From assembly GCF_000732195.1 (NCBI RefSeq), contig NZ_JNNU01000016.1:1-64000 (forward strand): a DNA stretch of 64,000 bases. Direction: 5' to 3'. Position numbers and translations under genes: made by a program. This DNA comes from Neorhizobium vignae. GTDB taxonomy: Bacteria > Pseudomonadota > Alphaproteobacteria > Rhizobiales > Rhizobiaceae. This document shows, piece by piece, positions 1 to 8,721 of the stretch (position 1 is the stretch's first letter; every line of letters begins with the position of its first letter). The notes beneath the pieces were generated by a model. That model was not told the origin of the DNA, did not search any database, and worked only from the letters and a program-made list of their open reading frames with translations.

Positions 1-246
1 TTCGAAGGTCATCGGTTCAGCAGGTGTCTTGTCGCGACTTTTCTGCAGGGCTTCAACGTCGCTGTTGGAAAGCTCGGCGTCTCGGCCAATGGCCGTCAGC
101 AAGGAACCGAGCTTAATACGTTCAGGAGGACGAACAGCGGCTTCTATAATGTCACGGATCTCGGCCTCTGTACTCCGGCCATGATGAGCCGCTCGCACCC
201 GCAGAGCACGATGTGTTTCGTCAGAAAGGTTTCGAATGGTGGCAGC
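1..246 (-). CDS. FitA/VapB-type ribbon-helix-helix antitoxin, partial, start codon unclear
   Basis: Reading the minus strand toward base 1 gives an uninterrupted frame of about 81 residues that begins TIRNLSDETHRALRVRAA, continues with the ribbon-helix-helix pattern GRSTEAEIRDIIEAAV, and ends KTPAEPMTFE at the window edge. This matches FitA-like antitoxins of PIN-domain toxin pairs in rhizobia, which are about 80-85 residues, so the stop and the toxin gene probably lie just outside the window. The N-terminus is odd. The codons before the conserved ATIRNL are GAG-GCT-GCC, where an ATG would be expected, and the nearest upstream in-frame start is a TTG at 271-273. A GGGGAGG purine run lies just upstream. 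The start may have been lost by mutation or by recombination at this point. The family call is firm; whether the gene is still translated is not. Confidence 0.6.
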
Positions 247-427
247 CTCCCCGGGGAAGCCGCTTCCTCTCAAAGCCATTGGCGGTCGTGCCATAGCCGA
301 TGCGATGGCCGGCATGCTTCCGGATGACCCTAGGCTTTCCGCAGCTGAGAGGGTCGCCGGAGCTGTCTTGTGGTCAATTCTCTTGTATAGCTGGTCGAGA
401 AAGAGGCCGCCCCGGAAAGAATCAGGC

Positions 428-1537
428 ATGTCGATTCAGCGCACGAGTTTTTACGTTCTTTTGGCGCTGGTGACGATTGCGTTCATCTGGCTGCTTATTC
501 CCTATTACACCGCTGTCTTCTGGGCCGTTATCCTCGCGATCATTTTCTTTCCGGTTCACAAGCGACTGGAGCGTTTGTTAGGGGGTCGCCGCAGCATTGC
601 CGCCCTGCTGACAGTGTTGATGTGCATCTGTCTCGTTATCGTGCCTGCGATGATCATTCTCGGTTCTCTTATCCAGGAAGGAACCAGCCTCTACCAGCGG
701 ATCAGCAGCAACGAAATCGACCTCAATGGATATCTCGTCCGGATCCAGAATGTCTTGCCCGCCTTCATCGACAACTGGCTGAACTCACTGAAGCTCGGCG
801 GTTTTTCGGAATTGCGTGCGAACATCTCCTCAGGCATCGTGCAGGCAAGCCGATCGGTCGGCGGCAGCCTGCTGAGCCTTGGTCAGAACACGCTGCAATT
901 CTTCATCAGCTTCGGCATCATGCTTTACCTGCTCTTCTTCTTGTTCAGGGATGGCGCTGACCTCAGCGGCAAGATCCGCCATGCAATCCCGCTCAGCGAC
1001 GACTATACGCGGCAGTTTCTCGACAAGTTTTCCGCTGTCGTGCGCGCCACCGTCAAGGGGAACATCATCATCGCAATCATCCAAGGCACGATCGGCGGTG
1101 TGGCATTCTGGACTTTGGGCGTGGAGGCAGCCCTGCTGTGGGGCGTGACGATGACCTTCCTGTCGATGCTGCCTGCAATTGGAGCGGCGCTCGTATGGGC
1201 TCCGGCAGCCATCTGGCTGGTCCTCACGGGCGCCTGGCTGAAAGCAGCGATCCTGGTCCTGATTGGCATATTCGTGATCGGGCTGATCGACAATCTGCTG
1301 CGCCCGCCATTGGTGGGCAAGGGAACGCGACTGCCCGACTATGTCGTGCTGATCTCGACAGTCGGCGGCATCTCTCTGTTCGGCATCAACGGCTTTGTCA
1401 TCGGCCCGTTGATTGCCGCCTTGTTCATCGCCGCATGGTCGCTGTTCGCTGAACAGCAGAATGCAGAGAGATCACAGCCCAAAGTATTGAATGAGAACTC
1501 ACCGGCTACCCGCCACTCTAATGCAGGACGGGAGTGA
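428..1537 (+). CDS. AI-2E family transporter (PF01594-type permease)
   Basis: This 369-residue, very hydrophobic protein starts MSIQRTSFYVLL. Several membrane segments are visible: residues about 7-45, a helix near 60-85, and a dense C-terminal set from about 185 to 345. The overall pattern and length fit the AI-2E/PerM family of inner-membrane permeases, whose substrates are mostly unknown and include ion/proton antiporters. I chose the ATG at 428 because the family's N-terminal helix begins there. The open frame extends back to 236, but those extra residues are not hydrophobic, do not resemble the family and overlap the antitoxin remnant on the other strand. The gene stands alone, and no promoter is obvious. 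AI-2 transport itself should not be assumed from the family name. Confidence 0.85.
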   Translation: MSIQRTSFYVLLALVTIAFIWLLIPYYTAVFWAVILAIIFFPVHKRLERLLGGRRSIAALLTVLMCICLVIVPAMIILGSLIQEGTSLYQRISSNEIDLNGYLVRIQNVLPAFIDNWLNSLKLGGFSELRANISSGIVQASRSVGGSLLSLGQNTLQFFISFGIMLYLLFFLFRDGADLSGKIRHAIPLSDDYTRQFLDKFSAVVRATVKGNIIIAIIQGTIGGVAFWTLGVEAALLWGVTMTFLSMLPAIGAALVWAPAAIWLVLTGAWLKAAILVLIGIFVIGLIDNLLRPPLVGKGTRLPDYVVLISTVGGISLFGINGFVIGPLIAALFIAAWSLFAEQQNAERSQPKVLNENSPATRHSNAGRE

Positions 1538-1620
1538 CGAATTGCAGGCGATGACGAGCGAGCCTGTCTGATGGATGCGGTGGCTCATCCACGCCAACGC
1601 CCAGAGAACCGGAAATACTC

Positions 1621-2484
1621 ATGGCACATATCCGCATCCACCATCGTACGACCTATCGCTACCGCCATGCGGTGAATCTCAGACCTCACCGGCTGATGTT
1701 GAGGCCGCGGGAGGGCCGCGATCTCCGGCTGCTGTCGCATGAGGTCTCGGTAACGCCACAGGCCAAGGTCAGTTGGGCGACCGATGTATTCGGCAACGCC
1801 GTTGCCACTGCGGTTTTCAGCGAGATGGCTGACGTCCTGACCGTTGATAGCGTCGCCCTGGTCGACCTTACCGCCGCAGCATGGCCGGTCTTTGCGATTG
1901 CAGGCTCCGCCCTCACCTTCCCCTTCCGTTATTCGGATGAGGAATGGACGGATCTCGGCGCGCTGGCGGCTCGGCAGTATTCCGACCCGTCCCAGCAACT
2001 GCGGCGGTGGGCACAAGGGTTTGTCGCTGGAAATGCGACGGACACGCTTTCGCTATTGAAGGATATTAGCTCAGGCGTATCGTCATCGATCTCCTATCAA
2101 AGCCGTGAGGCGGAAGGCACACAGACGCCAACGCAAACGCTGGACCGCGGGTGGGGATCGTGCCGTGACTTCGCGGTGTTGTTTGTCGAAGCCGTTAGAT
2201 CACTAGGTTTTGGAGCGCGTATCGTGTCCGGATACCTGTTCAATCCCGATCAGATATTGCTCGGTTCCCAGGATCAGGGCTCGACCCATGCTTGGGTAGA
2301 GGTATTCGTTCCAGGCGCCGGATGGATCACGTTGGATCCGACCAACCGCAGCATGGGCGGGGCCAATCTCATCCCTGTCGCCGTCACCCGCGATATCGCG
2401 CAATCCGTTCCCGTCGCCGGCAGTTTCGTCGGCGCGTCTGATGCATTCATATCGATGGACGTGGAGGTCGAGGTGTCGACTTGA
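1621..2484 (+). CDS. transglutaminase-like superfamily protein with N-terminal bacterial transglutaminase domain
   Basis: The protein has 287 residues. Residues 1-85 resemble the bacterial transglutaminase-like N-terminal region (IHHRTTYRYRHAVNLRPHRL). Residues about 130-245 form a transglutaminase/cysteine-protease core with a plausible triad: Cys181 in GWGSCRDFA, His223 in STHAWVEV and Asp239 in WITLDPTN. No signal peptide or membrane segment is seen, so it is probably cytoplasmic. In this family the chemistry is amide hydrolysis or transfer, but substrates are generally unknown. It lies 83 bp after the AI-2E permease and could share its transcript. The next 425 bases contain no convincing gene. 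Confidence 0.85.
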   Translation: MAHIRIHHRTTYRYRHAVNLRPHRLMLRPREGRDLRLLSHEVSVTPQAKVSWATDVFGNAVATAVFSEMADVLTVDSVALVDLTAAAWPVFAIAGSALTFPFRYSDEEWTDLGALAARQYSDPSQQLRRWAQGFVAGNATDTLSLLKDISSGVSSSISYQSREAEGTQTPTQTLDRGWGSCRDFAVLFVEAVRSLGFGARIVSGYLFNPDQILLGSQDQGSTHAWVEVFVPGAGWITLDPTNRSMGGANLIPVAVTRDIAQSVPVAGSFVGASDAFISMDVEVEVST

Positions 2485-2909
2485 ACCTCGACATCTACGC
2501 TATCCGCTCAGCTACCGCGACCTTGAGCGGGGCTTCGAGGTCGTCCACAGCACGAGCAATCGCTGGGTTCTCGCCTAGGGACCGATGATCGAGAAGAGTG
2601 CTCAAGGACGAACCGCTCCTCTCGCCGGGGAAGATCGGAACCGATGGCGCGAACCCATCAATGATCACGACGGCCGTCAATGACGGCTTCCTGCATCCAG
2701 ACCCGGTTCACTATGTTACCAAGCATCTCCAGCAAGGCATTGAGAGCGACCGTTTCGCGTGCAGAAAAACATGCCGAAAATCGGCGGATTCATATCCTTC
2801 AAAACCGCGCTTCGAACGATTGCTGGGTTCGAGCCATGCTCTGGATGAACCGCGAGAGAGCGCCACATTCCGGACATTGTGCGGAGTCAACGCTTTCGTG
2901 GATGGGAAT
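2485..2909. other. intergenic stretch without a supportable gene
   Basis: About 425 bases separate the transglutaminase-like gene from the DUF1127 gene. Several short open frames exist on both strands, but none has a good ribosome site, a recognisable domain or consistent codon use. One minus-strand frame near 2810-2890 shows a C-P-E-C-G pair of cysteines reminiscent of a zinc finger, but it runs into stops within about 25 codons. The stretch could be decayed coding DNA, and I assign nothing to it. Confidence 0.5.
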
Positions 2910-3164
2910 TCATCGCTGCGACATCAAGGTGCTCATCAGTCGGACGTCCACCTCGACTTCCGGGCTCGTATGAATCAGTGAGCGGTCGATACCGGCGTCA
3001 TTGAGTTGCTCTTCGCTGAGCGAGAGTAGGATTCTTTTCGTTCGTGCCCGCCGGAAGTGCCGGTAGGCCATCCTGAAGAAGAAGACTGCGCTGCCGGTCA
3101 ATGACCCCACCAGTTTGCGAGTAAGGCTGTTCGTTTGTGGGGCGTTAAAGAGCGTGTTCGACAT
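2910..3164 (-). CDS. DUF1127 domain-containing small protein
   Basis: This 84-residue basic protein ends in the classic DUF1127 arrangement: an aromatic/arginine-rich segment (FFRMAYRHFRRARTKRILLSLSEEQLNDAGI) followed by a short acidic tail. Small DUF1127 proteins are abundant in rhizobia, and some influence RNA turnover and phosphate or carbon metabolism. The ATG at 3164 is preferred because GGGAG lies seven bases upstream. An in-frame extension to 3233 lacks a ribosome site. The family motif RSxLxxLDDRxLxDIGL is here SLSEEQLNDAGID. The gene points away from the regulator that starts at 3348, leaving 183 bp of shared upstream DNA. Confidence 0.75.
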   Translation of the reverse strand: MSNTLFNAPQTNSLTRKLVGSLTGSAVFFFRMAYRHFRRARTKRILLSLSEEQLNDAGIDRSLIHTSPEVEVDVRLMSTLMSQR

Positions 3165-3347
3165 TGCAAATCTCCCGAGCAATCCTGGCAAATAGGCTGC
3201 CAATGGAGAACAGTGTCCCGCAACGGCGTTCATGCGCTGCGAGATGGACGTGAATGAGATGTGATGACGAGCGCGCTGGCCGTGAAAACTGCGTTAAATC
3301 GATAAGCGATCAGTGCTAAGCTGCTTCTTTTAAGGGGGGAGGCGCTC

Positions 3348-5333
3348 ATGCTGATACGCCTGTTCGGAGGCCTGGATCTGTTGTCCTCTACGGGTGAAAC
3401 GATCCATCCTCCGGCCCGCAAGGCATCACTGCTGCTGGCTGCTCTGGCTGTCCTTGGAGAGAAGGGAGCTCGTAGAGAGGCCCTGTGCGAGCTGTTCTGG
3501 CCCCACCGCGGAGAGCCCCAGGCCAGGGGCAGCCTTCGGCAGGCCCTGGCCGCAATCCGACAGGTTGTGGCCGAGGTGGGCGACGGCTCTGTGAGAATCG
3601 AGGGCGATACCGAAACCGTGAGGTTGGTCGCAGACTCCTTGAAAGTGGATGTTCAGCTGTTCGAGGGGCTCATTCGACGGCAAGATGCAGAGTATCTTGC
3701 TGCCGCGGCCGAGCTCTACCAGGGCGATCTCCTTGCAACTATGGCGCTTCCTGAGCCGCTTGATCAATGGTTTAGATCGCATCAGCAGGCCCTCAGGGAC
3801 AAGGCCTTGGTGCTCTGCGAGCAGCTCAGCCAACTCGTCTCCAGGGAACAAGGAATGGCGGTTGGGGCCTGCGAAGGCTTGGCCCAACGGCTGCTCGCGA
3901 CGGATCCGGCAGCCGAGGAGGCCCATCGTGCCTTGATCCGGTTGCACCAGCTTCAGGGACGGACGAATGCGGCACTACAGCAACTCGAGCGGTGCAAAGA
4001 GGCTTTGCTTCGTGACCTTGGCGTCGAACCCGAGGACCAGACCCGAGAACTGATCCCTTCGCAATCGCAGATGCGCCTGGCCGCCCCCCAGCCGCAGCCA
4101 GCAGACATCGCGCTCCCGGTGTGGGCGACCCGCCGCGACAAGGATCAACCTTCGATCGTGGTTATGCCGTTCGATAATCTCAGTGGAGAAGGCGACGAAT
4201 ATTTCGTGGACGGTGTCGTCGAAGAGATCACCGCGGCCCTGTCGCGGGTCCGGGACTTCTTCGTCATCGCGCGCCAGTCTGCGTTCACCTACAAAGGGCG
4301 TTTCATCGACGTGCAAGAGGTCGGCAGGGATCTTGGCGTCAACTATGTGGTCGAAGGAACCGTTCGCCGGGGTGGCGACAGGCTGCGCATTTCGGTGCAA
4401 CTGGTCGACGCTATGACGCGGACCCAGCTGTGGTCCGAGCGCTTCGAGGGCGCGATCGAGGACATTTTCGAGTTCCAGGACAGGATCGCGGCGCAAGTGG
4501 CTGGCGCCATCCATCCGGCCATCCGCAGTGCCGAAATCGAATTGGCTAAGCGCAAACCGCCGACCAGTCTGCGGGCCTACGATCTCGTCATGCGCGCCTA
4601 TCCGAATCTTTGGGGTCGTCGCAAGGATGCCAACAACCAGGCGATCGAGTTGCTGCAGAAAGCGATCGCCATCGATCCGTCCTATGGCCGCGCGCAAGCA
4701 CTTTTGGCGTGGTGCCACGCCTCAAACGCCTCGTACCTTTGGACCGAGCAACCGGAACGCGAGTTGGATCAGGCGCGCGGGGCGGTTGAGGCTGCAGGCT
4801 CGATCAGCGATGATCCAGCCGCGTTGACTGCCGCCGGCGCGGCAATGAGCATGTGCGGCGACCAAGAGCGTGCCACGACCTTTATCGAAAAGGCGCTCAC
4901 GCTTGATCCAAACAATGCCTGGGCTTGGGCACGCCACGGCTGGATTGCGCTCTACAAAGGCGACGACACTCGGGCGACGGAGCGGTTTCAGCGGGCGATG
5001 ACACTGAGCCCCATGGATCCGCTTGCATTCAACATGAGATTGGGAATGGCCACCTCGTTGGCCAAGGCAGGCTCTTTTTCCCAGGCTATCGCGATCGCCC
5101 GTGAGGTCATTGCCGGCCACCCCGACATTATCATGTCATATCGATACCTCGCCGCCTGGTCGGCGATGAGCGGTGACCTGGAGACTGCCCGGTGGGCCGC
5201 GCAGAAGCTCGTCGCCGCCCAGCCAGACTTCACGATCAAGCAATATAGGTCGCTGCCTTTCTTTCGACACATGCCGGAATGGGCAGACAGGGTGGCCGAA
5301 GCTTTGAGGCTAACGGGATTGCCGGAACGCTGA
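3348..5333 (+). CDS. SARP/BTAD-type regulator with TolB-like and TPR domains
   Basis: The protein has 661 residues. Residues 1-95 look like the winged-helix DNA-binding region of SARP/BTAD regulators (RLFGGLDLL, then GARREALCELFWPHR). Residues about 100-240 are the BTAD helical repeat domain. Residues about 268-400 form the TolB/FlgO-like domain often found behind class III adenylate cyclases and BTAD regulators (SIVVMPFDNLSGEGDEYFVDG, then VVEGTVRRGGDRLRISVQLV). The rest, to about 640, is tetratricopeptide repeats. No cyclase catalytic domain is present. The start is supported by GGGGGAGG upstream. Proteins of this architecture are presumed cytoplasmic transcriptional regulators. The target here is unknown, and the divergent DUF1127 gene is one candidate. 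Confidence 0.82.
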   Translation: MLIRLFGGLDLLSSTGETIHPPARKASLLLAALAVLGEKGARREALCELFWPHRGEPQARGSLRQALAAIRQVVAEVGDGSVRIEGDTETVRLVADSLKVDVQLFEGLIRRQDAEYLAAAAELYQGDLLATMALPEPLDQWFRSHQQALRDKALVLCEQLSQLVSREQGMAVGACEGLAQRLLATDPAAEEAHRALIRLHQLQGRTNAALQQLERCKEALLRDLGVEPEDQTRELIPSQSQMRLAAPQPQPADIALPVWATRRDKDQPSIVVMPFDNLSGEGDEYFVDGVVEEITAALSRVRDFFVIARQSAFTYKGRFIDVQEVGRDLGVNYVVEGTVRRGGDRLRISVQLVDAMTRTQLWSERFEGAIEDIFEFQDRIAAQVAGAIHPAIRSAEIELAKRKPPTSLRAYDLVMRAYPNLWGRRKDANNQAIELLQKAIAIDPSYGRAQALLAWCHASNASYLWTEQPERELDQARGAVEAAGSISDDPAALTAAGAAMSMCGDQERATTFIEKALTLDPNNAWAWARHGWIALYKGDDTRATERFQRAMTLSPMDPLAFNMRLGMATSLAKAGSFSQAIAIAREVIAGHPDIIMSYRYLAAWSAMSGDLETARWAAQKLVAAQPDFTIKQYRSLPFFRHMPEWADRVAEALRLTGLPER

Positions 5334-5732
5334 CCAATACACCATCGAAAGGTCCGATCTCGCCTGGGAAGGCGCTCTGGCCGGAACGGTAGGTCGAAAG
5401 CAGCTAAAGAAGCCGCCCTGCATGATTCAACTTTCTCGCTTGCGATGGCTAGCAGCTTCTCACCATCGGCTTTCAATTCGTCTTTCGGCCCAAAGTGGTA
5501 TATCTTGGTTGCGTGAACCGCCCGGATCGAGCGGCGACGCGGGGATTGATCGATCGGCTGGAGGCCGCGAGTCATGTCTGAGTGTCAGAGGAAGTGCTTC
5601 AAGCGGTTGGGTCCGCAAGCCGCTATTCCTGGCGAATACGCGATGGCGCAAGGAAATCGAGGGCGGTGACGGTGCCATCAATCGCAGGATGCTAGAGCAT
5701 GTCCTGCGATCGATGAATCGATTGTGAGGTGA
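5334..5732. other. intergenic stretch; no convincing gene
   Basis: Roughly 400 bases lie between the BTAD regulator and the truncated reductase. Open frames on both strands (for example 5422-5727 plus and 5460-5756 minus) have low-complexity, arginine- and serine-rich translations typical of shadow frames, and I recognise no family. The stretch ends in a hairpin repeat at 5681-5710. It may be the scar of the deletion that removed the N-terminal part of the neighbouring reductase. Confidence 0.5.
5681..5710. repeat. imperfect inverted repeat (hairpin) beside the reductase truncation
   Basis: The arm ATCGCAGGATGC (5681-5692) is mirrored by GCAT, a two-base bulge, then CCTGCGAT (5697-5710), around a short TAGA loop. 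It is not followed by a T-run, so it does not look like an intrinsic terminator. It sits about 20 bases before the first in-frame codon of the truncated flavin reductase and could be a breakpoint-associated repeat or an RNA hairpin. Confidence 0.5.
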
Positions 5733-6341
5733 CGCGGCGAGCCTAAGCTTCCGCAAGGCTCCGATCTGCCACGCTTCTATTCGCTTGCTTCCTCTACGAA
5801 GGATGGCTTCGTTGAAATCTGCGTACGCAAGCAGGCCGGTGGTCTCTGCTCCGGTCTATTGACGGCGCTGGAGCCGGGTGAAACCATTTCTGCCTTCCTG
5901 CGCCCCAATCCGAGGTTCCGCCCCGTGCCAGGACGCAGACCAGTCATCCTCATTGGTGCTGGCAGCGGCATCGGACCGTTAGCCGGCTTTGCCCGCGCCA
6001 ATAAGGCGTGCCGGCCCATGCATCTCTATTTCGGTACCCGCCATCCGGCCAGCGATGCACTTTATGCCGAGGAGCTTGCCAACTGGAAGGAGGGTGGACA
6101 GCTGACATCGGTCTCAAACGCATATTCACGGACGGCGACGCCGGCCTATGTGCAGGACATTCTGCGCAAGGATGCGAACAGGCTCGGCAAGCTCGTTGCG
6201 GACGGCGGCCAGATCCTCGTCTGCGGCGGACGGGAGATGGCCGCGGGCGTCGCCGCCGCTCTTGCCGATATTCTCGCGCCGCAGGGCATAGGTCTTGCCA
6301 CTCTCAAAGCCGAGGGACGTTATGCCGAAGACGTTTACTGA
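5733..6341 (+). pseudogene. 5'-truncated sulfite-reductase-flavoprotein-type (PepSY/FNR-like) reductase, C-terminal part
   Basis: From 5733 a continuous frame reads through LPRFYSLASSTKDGFVEICV (FAD-binding RxYS motif) and PVILIGAGSGIGPLAGF (NAD(P)-binding GxGxGIxP) to a C-terminal ILVCGGREMAAGV and the end EGRYAEDVY. These are the ferredoxin-NADP-reductase-like FAD and NAD(P) lobes of flavoprotein reductases that normally carry an N-terminal PepSY/membrane or flavodoxin part. A stop lies just upstream at 5730, and no N-terminal portion exists in the window, so this is only the last third or so of such a protein. An internal TTG at 5859 would drop the FAD motif. It overlaps the start of apbE by 20 bases. 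In intact systems the reductase and ApbE work together, ApbE supplying covalent FMN. Confidence 0.75.
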
Positions 6342-7263
6342 CATGACGCGCCATGCGATGAACGGAGCGACCATGGGCACGCGCTGGTCGGCCCTGTTCC
6401 ACATGCCTGCGGATTTCGACGCCGAAGCCGCTCGCGCCGCTATGGCCGAAGCCATGGCCGAAGTGGACCGGCAAATGTCGACCTGGAAACCAGACAGCGA
6501 TCTCAACCGCCTGAACGCGGCAAGGCCGGGCGAATGGATCGCGCTGCCGGCGCGGCTGCTCACCGTGCTGGAAGCCGGTCTTGCCATCGGCCGCGCCTCC
6601 GATGGCGCTTTCGATATCGGCATGGGTGATGCCGTCGCCGCTTGGGGTTTCGGCCCGCAGGAGGCGAACAAGGACCGGATCAAGGCCGCCCGCCTTATGA
6701 GCCGTGGCCCGGCCCATGAGGTCCTGGAACTCGACGAAGCCGCCGGACGGGCCCGGAAGCATGCAAACATGCGCTTCGACCTCAATGGTATCGCCAAGGG
6801 ATATGGTGTCGACCGGCTGACGATGACTGCGGGCGAACAAGGTATCGAGGCCGGCCTCTTCGCCATCGACGGTGAGTTGCGAGCGCTCGGCATCCAGCCC
6901 GACGGTCGCGGCTGGACCGTCGCCATCGAAATGCCCGACTTCGAAATGCGTGGCCCGCACTCCATTCTCGAACTTCACGATATCGCCGTCGCCACGTCCG
7001 GTGACTACCGGCGCTGGGTCGATGTTGGCGGACACCGCCTCTCGCACACAATGGATCCCCGTCTGGGAATGCCGCTCAAGCATTCCCCGGCCTCGGCAAC
7101 CGTTATGGGCCGCGATTGCATGAGCGCCGACGGGTGGGCAACGGCGATGATGGTTGTTGGCGAGGTGCGCGGTGTTTCGCTCGCAGAAAAGCTCGGGCTG
7201 TCCGTCCTCTTCCTCAAACACGGCCAGCTGAAAGGGACCGGGTGTGGTTTGTTTACTCGTTGA
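6322..7263 (+). CDS. apbE: FAD:protein FMN transferase
   Basis: This 313-residue protein has ApbE-family features: MNGATMGTRWSA near the start, STWKPDSDLNRLN, the conserved SDGAFDIGMG region, an RFDLNGIAKGYGVD segment and a C-terminal SHTMDPRLG and SADGWATAM. ApbE transfers FMN from FAD to a threonine of target flavoproteins in a Mg2+-dependent reaction. There is no lipobox or signal peptide, so a cytoplasmic location is likely. The ATG at 6322 with GAGGGACG upstream is preferred over an upstream TTG at 6295. It overlaps the reductase fragment and so was once translationally coupled to it. With the reductase truncated, its natural target here may be gone, or it may serve another flavoprotein. 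Confidence 0.88.
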   Translation: MPKTFTDMTRHAMNGATMGTRWSALFHMPADFDAEAARAAMAEAMAEVDRQMSTWKPDSDLNRLNAARPGEWIALPARLLTVLEAGLAIGRASDGAFDIGMGDAVAAWGFGPQEANKDRIKAARLMSRGPAHEVLELDEAAGRARKHANMRFDLNGIAKGYGVDRLTMTAGEQGIEAGLFAIDGELRALGIQPDGRGWTVAIEMPDFEMRGPHSILELHDIAVATSGDYRRWVDVGGHRLSHTMDPRLGMPLKHSPASATVMGRDCMSADGWATAMMVVGEVRGVSLAEKLGLSVLFLKHGQLKGTGCGLFTR

Positions 7264-7530
7264 CCAGGCGCCGGCAAAGGCACGCTACGCGTCACCGTGG
7301 GGAGCGGCAGCCATGTCGCTAACCTTTGCCATCGGCGCGCGCCGGAGTCACAGCCTGATCCGGGACCGAGCGAGGGCCAAAAACGGTGGTGACGGGATTT
7401 GACTGGCCGAGGAGTTAGGGGCCAAGGCCTCCAACCAAAGCCGCAGGCAAGCCACTTCATTGTCATGATAACCGAGAGCCTCTGAGCGCGAGCGTTGTGG
7501 CGCCGACTGTTGCAGCCTGACTGAACGGCG
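7264..7530. other. intergenic stretch between apbE and the UspA-type pseudogene
   Basis: These 267 bases lie between two convergent genes. I see no credible open frame with a ribosome site and no clear terminator hairpin. Confidence 0.4.
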
Positions 7531-8324
7531 TCATCTCGCGAGCAAAACCGGTCGCTCGGGGTTTTCGATCATGGCCCACGTGACCCCGCCGAGGATGCGC
7601 TCACGCAGACGGGAATGACCGTATGCGCCCATCACGATCAGATCCGCCGCAACCTCGTCGCCAAACTCATTGATCGCCGCACCGACTTTTCGACCGCCGC
7701 TCTCCAACACGTGGACGCTGAACTTGACGCCCGACCGCATCAGGTAGGCTGATAGCTCAGGGGGTACAGCTTGATCATCAACCGTAACCACATAAACGTG
7801 ACGGGCAGATTGCAGGAGGGGTAGACCTCCCTTAACAGCATGGGCGGCTTCGATGGAATTATTCCAAGCCAGTATGACTGAGGCAGATTCGATCGTGGGA
7901 GTTGCTCCATCGGGAACCAGAAGCACCGGAACGCCGGAATGGAAAAGGGCGCCGTCGAGCACCGCGTTTCTCAGCATGGGGTCAGTTATGAGATGAGGCC
8001 CGAGAATGACCAGGTCGGCGTAGCGCGCCTGTTCACCCACCGCGTTATCGACGTGGAGGAGGTCCGTATAGAGTTCCGTAACATCGTGGGCAATCGTTCT
8101 TCCACTTAACAAGTCTTCGACCACCGCGGCTCGTGCTCGAAGCTTCTTTTGATCGGTGTCCCGTTCTTTCTGCCAGGCCCTGGAGACACTTTCCGCCTGC
8201 ACCCCGACCGGTGGAGGGAGAGCGACAGATGCGCAGATGCGGATCGGGCGAATTTCACCCCGGCATCGATGTCGGCATCACCTGCGTCGCTCCTCGTGAC
8301 ACATAGGACGGTTGTAAATGGCAT
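7531..8324 (-). pseudogene. universal stress protein (UspA family), frameshifted near the N-terminus
   Basis: The N-terminal strand MPFTTVLCVTRSDAGDADID and AHLS are read in one frame from the ATG at 8324. The remainder (ALPPPVGVQAESVSRAWQKE through GAYGHSRLRERILGGVTWAMIENPERPVLLAR) is read in another, with the switch at about 8215-8232. The C-terminal ATP-binding signature GxxGHSRLRE is present. Joined, the product would be about 264 residues, as for two-domain UspA proteins of rhizobia. The change looks like a small deletion after AHLS, since family members have several more residues there. The downstream frame (7531-8202) could still yield a shortened protein. An FNR/FixK-like box lies about 190 bp upstream of the start. 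The alternative is a sequencing or assembly error. Confidence 0.75.
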
Positions 8325-8512
8325 CGCCAGTTCCTCGAGACATAGTAAGACAGATGTAGCGGGCCAAGGGCGCTTCACATTGACTTTCATCAAGGCCGGC
8401 TATTCGACATACAGGTCCGCACGATTACTCTCGGTATTCGTCTGCTCGGCTTGATGCCCGGTTGCTGAGCAGGCGGTTCAGGAATGGTGCTTCTCGCGGC
8501 ATCACTTTACCA

Positions 8513-8526
8513 TTGATCCTGGTCAA
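8513..8526. promoter_or_regulatory. FNR/FixK-type anaerobox (TTGAT-N4-GTCAA)
   Basis: The 14-mer TTGATCCTGGTCAA matches the FNR/FixK consensus TTGAT-N4-ATCAA with one mismatch. It sits in the 422-bp gap between the divergent UspA-type gene (start 8324) and the VIT-type gene (start 8747). That position could serve either direction, with leaders of roughly 150-190 bases. The rest of the gap shows no gene. A regulator of the FNR/CRP family is not encoded in this window. Confidence 0.5.
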
Positions 8527-8721
8527 GCCCGACACTGACGCCACGGGCTAGCTTGTGCTGTGGCAATCACGGCCGGGTTTGAGTGGGACATGAAATGTTG
8601 GAATACCGGATGGCAGCCCGAAGGATCAACGCCGAAGGTAGCGTCGGAGTGCAAGACCGGCCGAGGATACGGGGTTCGAAATACGGCACGGTCTCAAACA
8701 CCGTGTCCGAAGCGACGCACT

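Noticed and set aside
236..427. N-terminal extension of the AI-2E permease
   Set aside because: The extra 64 residues are not hydrophobic, do not resemble the family and overlap the antitoxin remnant; the family N-terminus begins at 428.
2800..2890. Minus-strand C-P-E-C-G motif suggestive of an ISL3-type transposase zinc finger
   Set aside because: Only about 25 codons are open and no further transposase motif or terminal repeats could be found.
2598..2981. 127-residue plus-strand frame in the gap after the transglutaminase-like gene
   Set aside because: It overlaps the DUF1127 gene on the other strand, has no ribosome site and no recognisable domain.
5422..5756. Overlapping open frames of about 100 residues on both strands
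   Set aside because: Their translations are low-complexity and family-less; probably chance frames in GC-rich DNA.
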